Shown: piece by piece, positions 4,424 through 8,004 of the stretch | Numbering within the stretch: position 1 is the first letter of the stretch | Layout: each line of letters begins with the position of its first letter | From: Alphaproteobacteria bacterium | GTDB lineage: Bacteria > Pseudomonadota > Alphaproteobacteria > Bin95 | Reading direction: 5' to 3' | NCBI GenBank assembly: GCA_022822125.1 | Contig: JAJECF010000120.1 | Location: 1 to 8,004 of the forward strand | Length of the DNA stretch: 8,004 nt | Notes under the pieces: model-generated | Seen by the model: only the letters and a program-made list of their open reading frames with translations | What the model was told of the DNA's origin: nothing | Databases searched by the model: none | Made by a program: the position numbers and the translations under genes

Positions 4424-5785
4424 TCAGACCGCGGCCCTTATGTCGGCGGCCAGGCCCTCCACGACCTCGCCGACGAGATGCTCGTCCTCGGCCTCGGCCA
4501 TGATGCGGATCAGCGGCTCGGTGCCGGACTTGCGGATCAGCAGCCGGCCGACGCCGCTCAGCCGGGCTTCGGCATCCGCCACCGCCTGCCGCACCGCCGG
4601 CGCCGCCAGCGGGTCGCGCGCGCCATAGCGCACATTCTCCAGGCGTTGCGGCAGCGGCTCGAAGAGGGCAAGCGCTTCCGATGCCGGCTTGCCGCCCGCC
4701 ACAAGCTCCGCCAGCACCTGCAGCGCCGCCAGCAGGCCGTCGCCCGTGGCGGAAAAGTCGCGCAGGACGATATGCCCGGACTGTTCGCCGCCGAGATTGA
4801 GGCCGTTGGCCCGCATATGCTCGACCACATAGCGGTCGCCGACGCGGGTGCGCTCCAGGCCGAGCCCGATGCCGTCGAGATAGCGTTCGAGGCCGAGATT
4901 GGACATGACCGTCGCCGCGACGGCCTCGCCGCGCAGCCGGCCGCGCCGCTGCCAGGCGGTCGCAATCAGCGCCATCACACGGTCGCCGTCCACCGGCCTG
5001 CCGGTTTCGTCGGCCAGCACCAGGCGGTCGGCGTCGCCGTCGAGAGACAGGCCGATATCGGCGCCGTGCTCCCGCACCGCCCGGCAGATCGTTTCCGGAT
5101 GCGCCGCGCCGCAGGCTTCGTTGATGTTCATGCCGTCCGGCGAAACGGCGACGGGAACAACCTCCGCGCCGAGCTCCCAAAGCACGGCCGGCGCCACCCG
5201 GTAGGCGGCCCCATTGGCGCAATCGACCGCGATCCTGAGCCCGTCGAGCCGCATGCCCTGGGGAAAGCTGCTTTTCACGGCCTCGATATAGCGGCCCTGC
5301 GCGTCCTCCATACGCCGGGCGCGGCCGAGCGCCTCCGGGGCGGCGCGGCGGCTCTCCACATCGGCCATGGCCGCTTCGACGGCCTGTTCCTGCGCATCGG
5401 AGAGCTTGTAGCCGTCAGGGCCGAAAATCTTGATGCCGTTGTCGTGGAAGGGGTTGTGCGAGGCGGACAGCATGACGCCGAGATCGGCCCGGAGCGAGCG
5501 CGTCAGCACGGACACCGCGGGCGTGGGCAGCGGCCCGACCGTCACCGCATCCCAGCCGAGCGCGATGAAGCCGCAGACCAGCGCGGGCTCCAGCAGATAG
5601 CCGGAAAGGCGCGTGTCCTTGGCGATCACGGCGGTTCGATGCCCGTCGCCGCCAAAGCGGGCCGCCGCCGCCATCGCCGCGCGCATGACCGTCTCCGGCG
5701 TCATCGGTTCGACATTGGCGCGCCCGCGAATGCCGTCCGTGCCGAACAGCCTGCGCGTTCCGGTCCCGTCCATGGCGTCAAACAT
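4424..5785 (-). CDS. glmM: Phosphoglucosamine mutase
   Basis: GlmM converts glucosamine-6-phosphate to glucosamine-1-phosphate, the step before GlmU makes UDP-GlcNAc for peptidoglycan and LPS. From ATG 5785 it is 453 aa, normal for the family (about 445-450). All four phosphohexomutase motifs are intact: [11 protein letters not shown] at residues 11-21, the phosphoserine loop [16 protein letters not shown] with the catalytic serine near 109, the metal loop DGDADR, the sugar loop GGEQSGHIV, and the phosphate-binding [14 protein letters not shown] near the C-terminus. ATG 5785 overlaps the folP stop by 8 bp; ATG 5773, four bases after that stop, is the alternative and gives 449 aa. An upstream start at 5833 would add 16 arginine-rich residues inside folP and is unlikely. 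Translational coupling to folP is probable. The ftsH-folP-glmM order is a well-known conserved cluster. Confidence 0.97.
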   Translation of the reverse strand: MFDAMDGTGTRRLFGTDGIRGRANVEPMTPETVMRAAMAAAARFGGDGHRTAVIAKDTRLSGYLLEPALVCGFIALGWDAVTVGPLPTPAVSVLTRSLRADLGVMLSASHNPFHDNGIKIFGPDGYKLSDAQEQAVEAAMADVESRRAAPEALGRARRMEDAQGRYIEAVKSSFPQGMRLDGLRIAVDCANGAAYRVAPAVLWELGAEVVPVAVSPDGMNINEACGAAHPETICRAVREHGADIGLSLDGDADRLVLADETGRPVDGDRVMALIATAWQRRGRLRGEAVAATVMSNLGLERYLDGIGLGLERTRVGDRYVVEHMRANGLNLGGEQSGHIVLRDFSATGDGLLAALQVLAELVAGGKPASEALALFEPLPQRLENVRYGARDPLAAPAVRQAVADAEARLSGVGRLLIRKSGTEPLIRIMAEAEDEHLVGEVVEGLAADIRAAV

Positions 5786-6611
5786 GGCGAAGCGCCTGCC
5801 AGACCGCAAGCGCGCGGCCGGTCTCCTCGACATCGTGGACGCGGAGCAGGCGGGCGCCCCGGTCCAGAGCGAACAGGCCGGCCGTCAGCGATTCCGGGAA
5901 ACGGCGTTTCGGGTCCGGCTCTCCCGACAGTCGCCCGAGCGACGCCTTGCGCGACACGCCTATCGCGACTGTGCAGCCGAGCGCCTGGAAACGTTCGAGG
6001 CCCCGCAACAGGGCGAGATTGTGCTCCAGCGTCTTGCCGAACCCGTAACCCGGATCGACGGCGAGACGCTCCGGGCCGATCCCGGCCGCCCGGCAGGCCG
6101 CGACCCGCTCGGCGAGGAAGGCGAAGACGTCCTCCACGACATCCTCGTAACGGGGGTCGTCCTGCATCGTTTCCGGCGCGCCCTGCATATGGACCAGCAC
6201 GGCGCTCGCGCCCGTGCCGGCGACGAGGCGGAGCGAGGCCGGGTCTGCGGTGAGCGCGGAGACATCGTTGGCGACGCCGGCGCCGGCGCCGAGCGCGGCC
6301 CGCAGCACGCCCGGATGGCGGGTATCGACGGAGACGGGGACACCGTCGCCCGCGAGCGCCGCCACGACCGGCAGGATGCGGCGGCATTCCTCCGCCTCAT
6401 CGACCTCGACGGCGCCGGGGCGGGTCGATTCGCCGCCGACATCGACGATATCCGCGCCCGCCGCCGCCAGCGCCCGGCCGCGCGCTATGGCGGCTTCGGG
6501 GTCGAACCAGTCGCCGCCGTCGGAAAAGCTGTCCGGGGTGACATTCACCACGCCCATGACAAGCGGCCGCCGGGTGGAGAGACCGGCGAAACTGGAAGGT
6601 CGTTCGGGCAA
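5778..6611 (-). CDS. folP: Dihydropteroate synthase
   Basis: FolP condenses p-aminobenzoate with dihydropterin pyrophosphate to dihydropteroate in folate synthesis and is the sulfonamide target. The 277-aa TIM-barrel protein has all signatures: [15 protein letters not shown] (19-33), [10 protein letters not shown] (58-67), VSVDT (93-97), GVANDVSAL (112-120), VHMQG (140-144), [13 protein letters not shown] (186-198), GVSRKASLG (218-226) and LRVHDV (256-261), covering the pterin pocket and the conserved Lys and Arg-His residues. The start is TTG 6611, the only start codon between the upstream TAG and the conserved strand; ATG 6557 would begin at MGVVN and remove the first beta strand. No Shine-Dalgarno is seen, so reinitiation from ftsH, whose stop is 27 nt upstream, is likely. 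The next gene, glmM, overlaps its 3' end. Enzyme identity is certain; the start is less so. Confidence 0.96.
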   Translation of the reverse strand: MPERPSSFAGLSTRRPLVMGVVNVTPDSFSDGGDWFDPEAAIARGRALAAAGADIVDVGGESTRPGAVEVDEAEECRRILPVVAALAGDGVPVSVDTRHPGVLRAALGAGAGVANDVSALTADPASLRLVAGTGASAVLVHMQGAPETMQDDPRYEDVVEDVFAFLAERVAACRAAGIGPERLAVDPGYGFGKTLEHNLALLRGLERFQALGCTVAIGVSRKASLGRLSGEPDPKRRFPESLTAGLFALDRGARLLRVHDVEETGRALAVWQALRHV

Positions 6612-6638
6612 GAACGGAAGCGGCGCCCGGCGGAGCGC

Positions 6639-8004
<1,366 letters not shown>

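Noticed and set aside
4478..6253. 591-residue plus-strand open frame opposite glmM and folP
   Set aside because: Both minus-strand genes have complete diagnostic motifs; the plus frame is R, H, G and A-rich low-complexity translation typical of a GC-rich shadow.

Overview
The window reads as a chromosomal segment of a high-GC alphaproteobacterium. The basis is the G/C-biased third positions, the ftsH-folP-glmM gene order, a TRAP-type transporter, and ThiD and DinF-type MATE proteins with alphaproteobacterial-looking sequences. No rRNA, CRISPR array, transposase or integrase is visible. The genus cannot be fixed from this sequence alone.

Layout: (1) 1-919 (+) is the C-terminal part of a TRAP transporter large membrane subunit (DctM), cut by the window edge. 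(2) 947-2254 (+) is a complete DinF-subfamily MATE exporter, 27 bp downstream and probably co-transcribed. (3) 2232-3017 (-) is thiD, convergent with the MATE gene and overlapping it tail to tail by 23 bp. (4) 3018-4423 is a roughly 1.4-kb accessory interval whose composition looks less GC-rich than its flanks. It holds one credible gene, a 172-aa coiled-coil plus winged-helix (HARE-HTH-like) protein at 3525-4043, with a near-consensus sigma70 promoter, a perfect palindrome abutting the -35 and a strong ribosome binding site. Downstream are a four-codon minimal ORF with its own Shine-Dalgarno, a 13-bp GC-rich hairpin, and a 72-nt tRNA-like structure. On the minus strand the interval also carries a cluster of hairpins ending in an intrinsic-terminator-like stem plus T5. 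(5) 4424-8004 (-) is the housekeeping block ftsH (5'-truncated by the window), folP and glmM, tightly packed and read right to left.

How the genes work together: FtsH (membrane protein quality control), FolP (folate synthesis), GlmM (UDP-GlcNAc precursor supply for peptidoglycan and LPS) and ThiD (thiamine pyrimidine salvage and synthesis) all point the same way, so glmM and thiD look like former or current neighbours separated by the accessory interval.

The most unusual part is 4057-4175. The tRNA-like element has a 7-bp acceptor stem with a G-U third pair, discriminator A, encoded CCA, a perfect T-arm and a GGTTCG D-loop-like segment. It lacks a D-stem and a normal anticodon arm, which resembles the tRNA-like domain of tmRNA with the message domain missing. 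Just upstream, two mutually exclusive perfect hairpins compete, and one of them would capture the 5' acceptor strand. This is a structural observation; function is not established.
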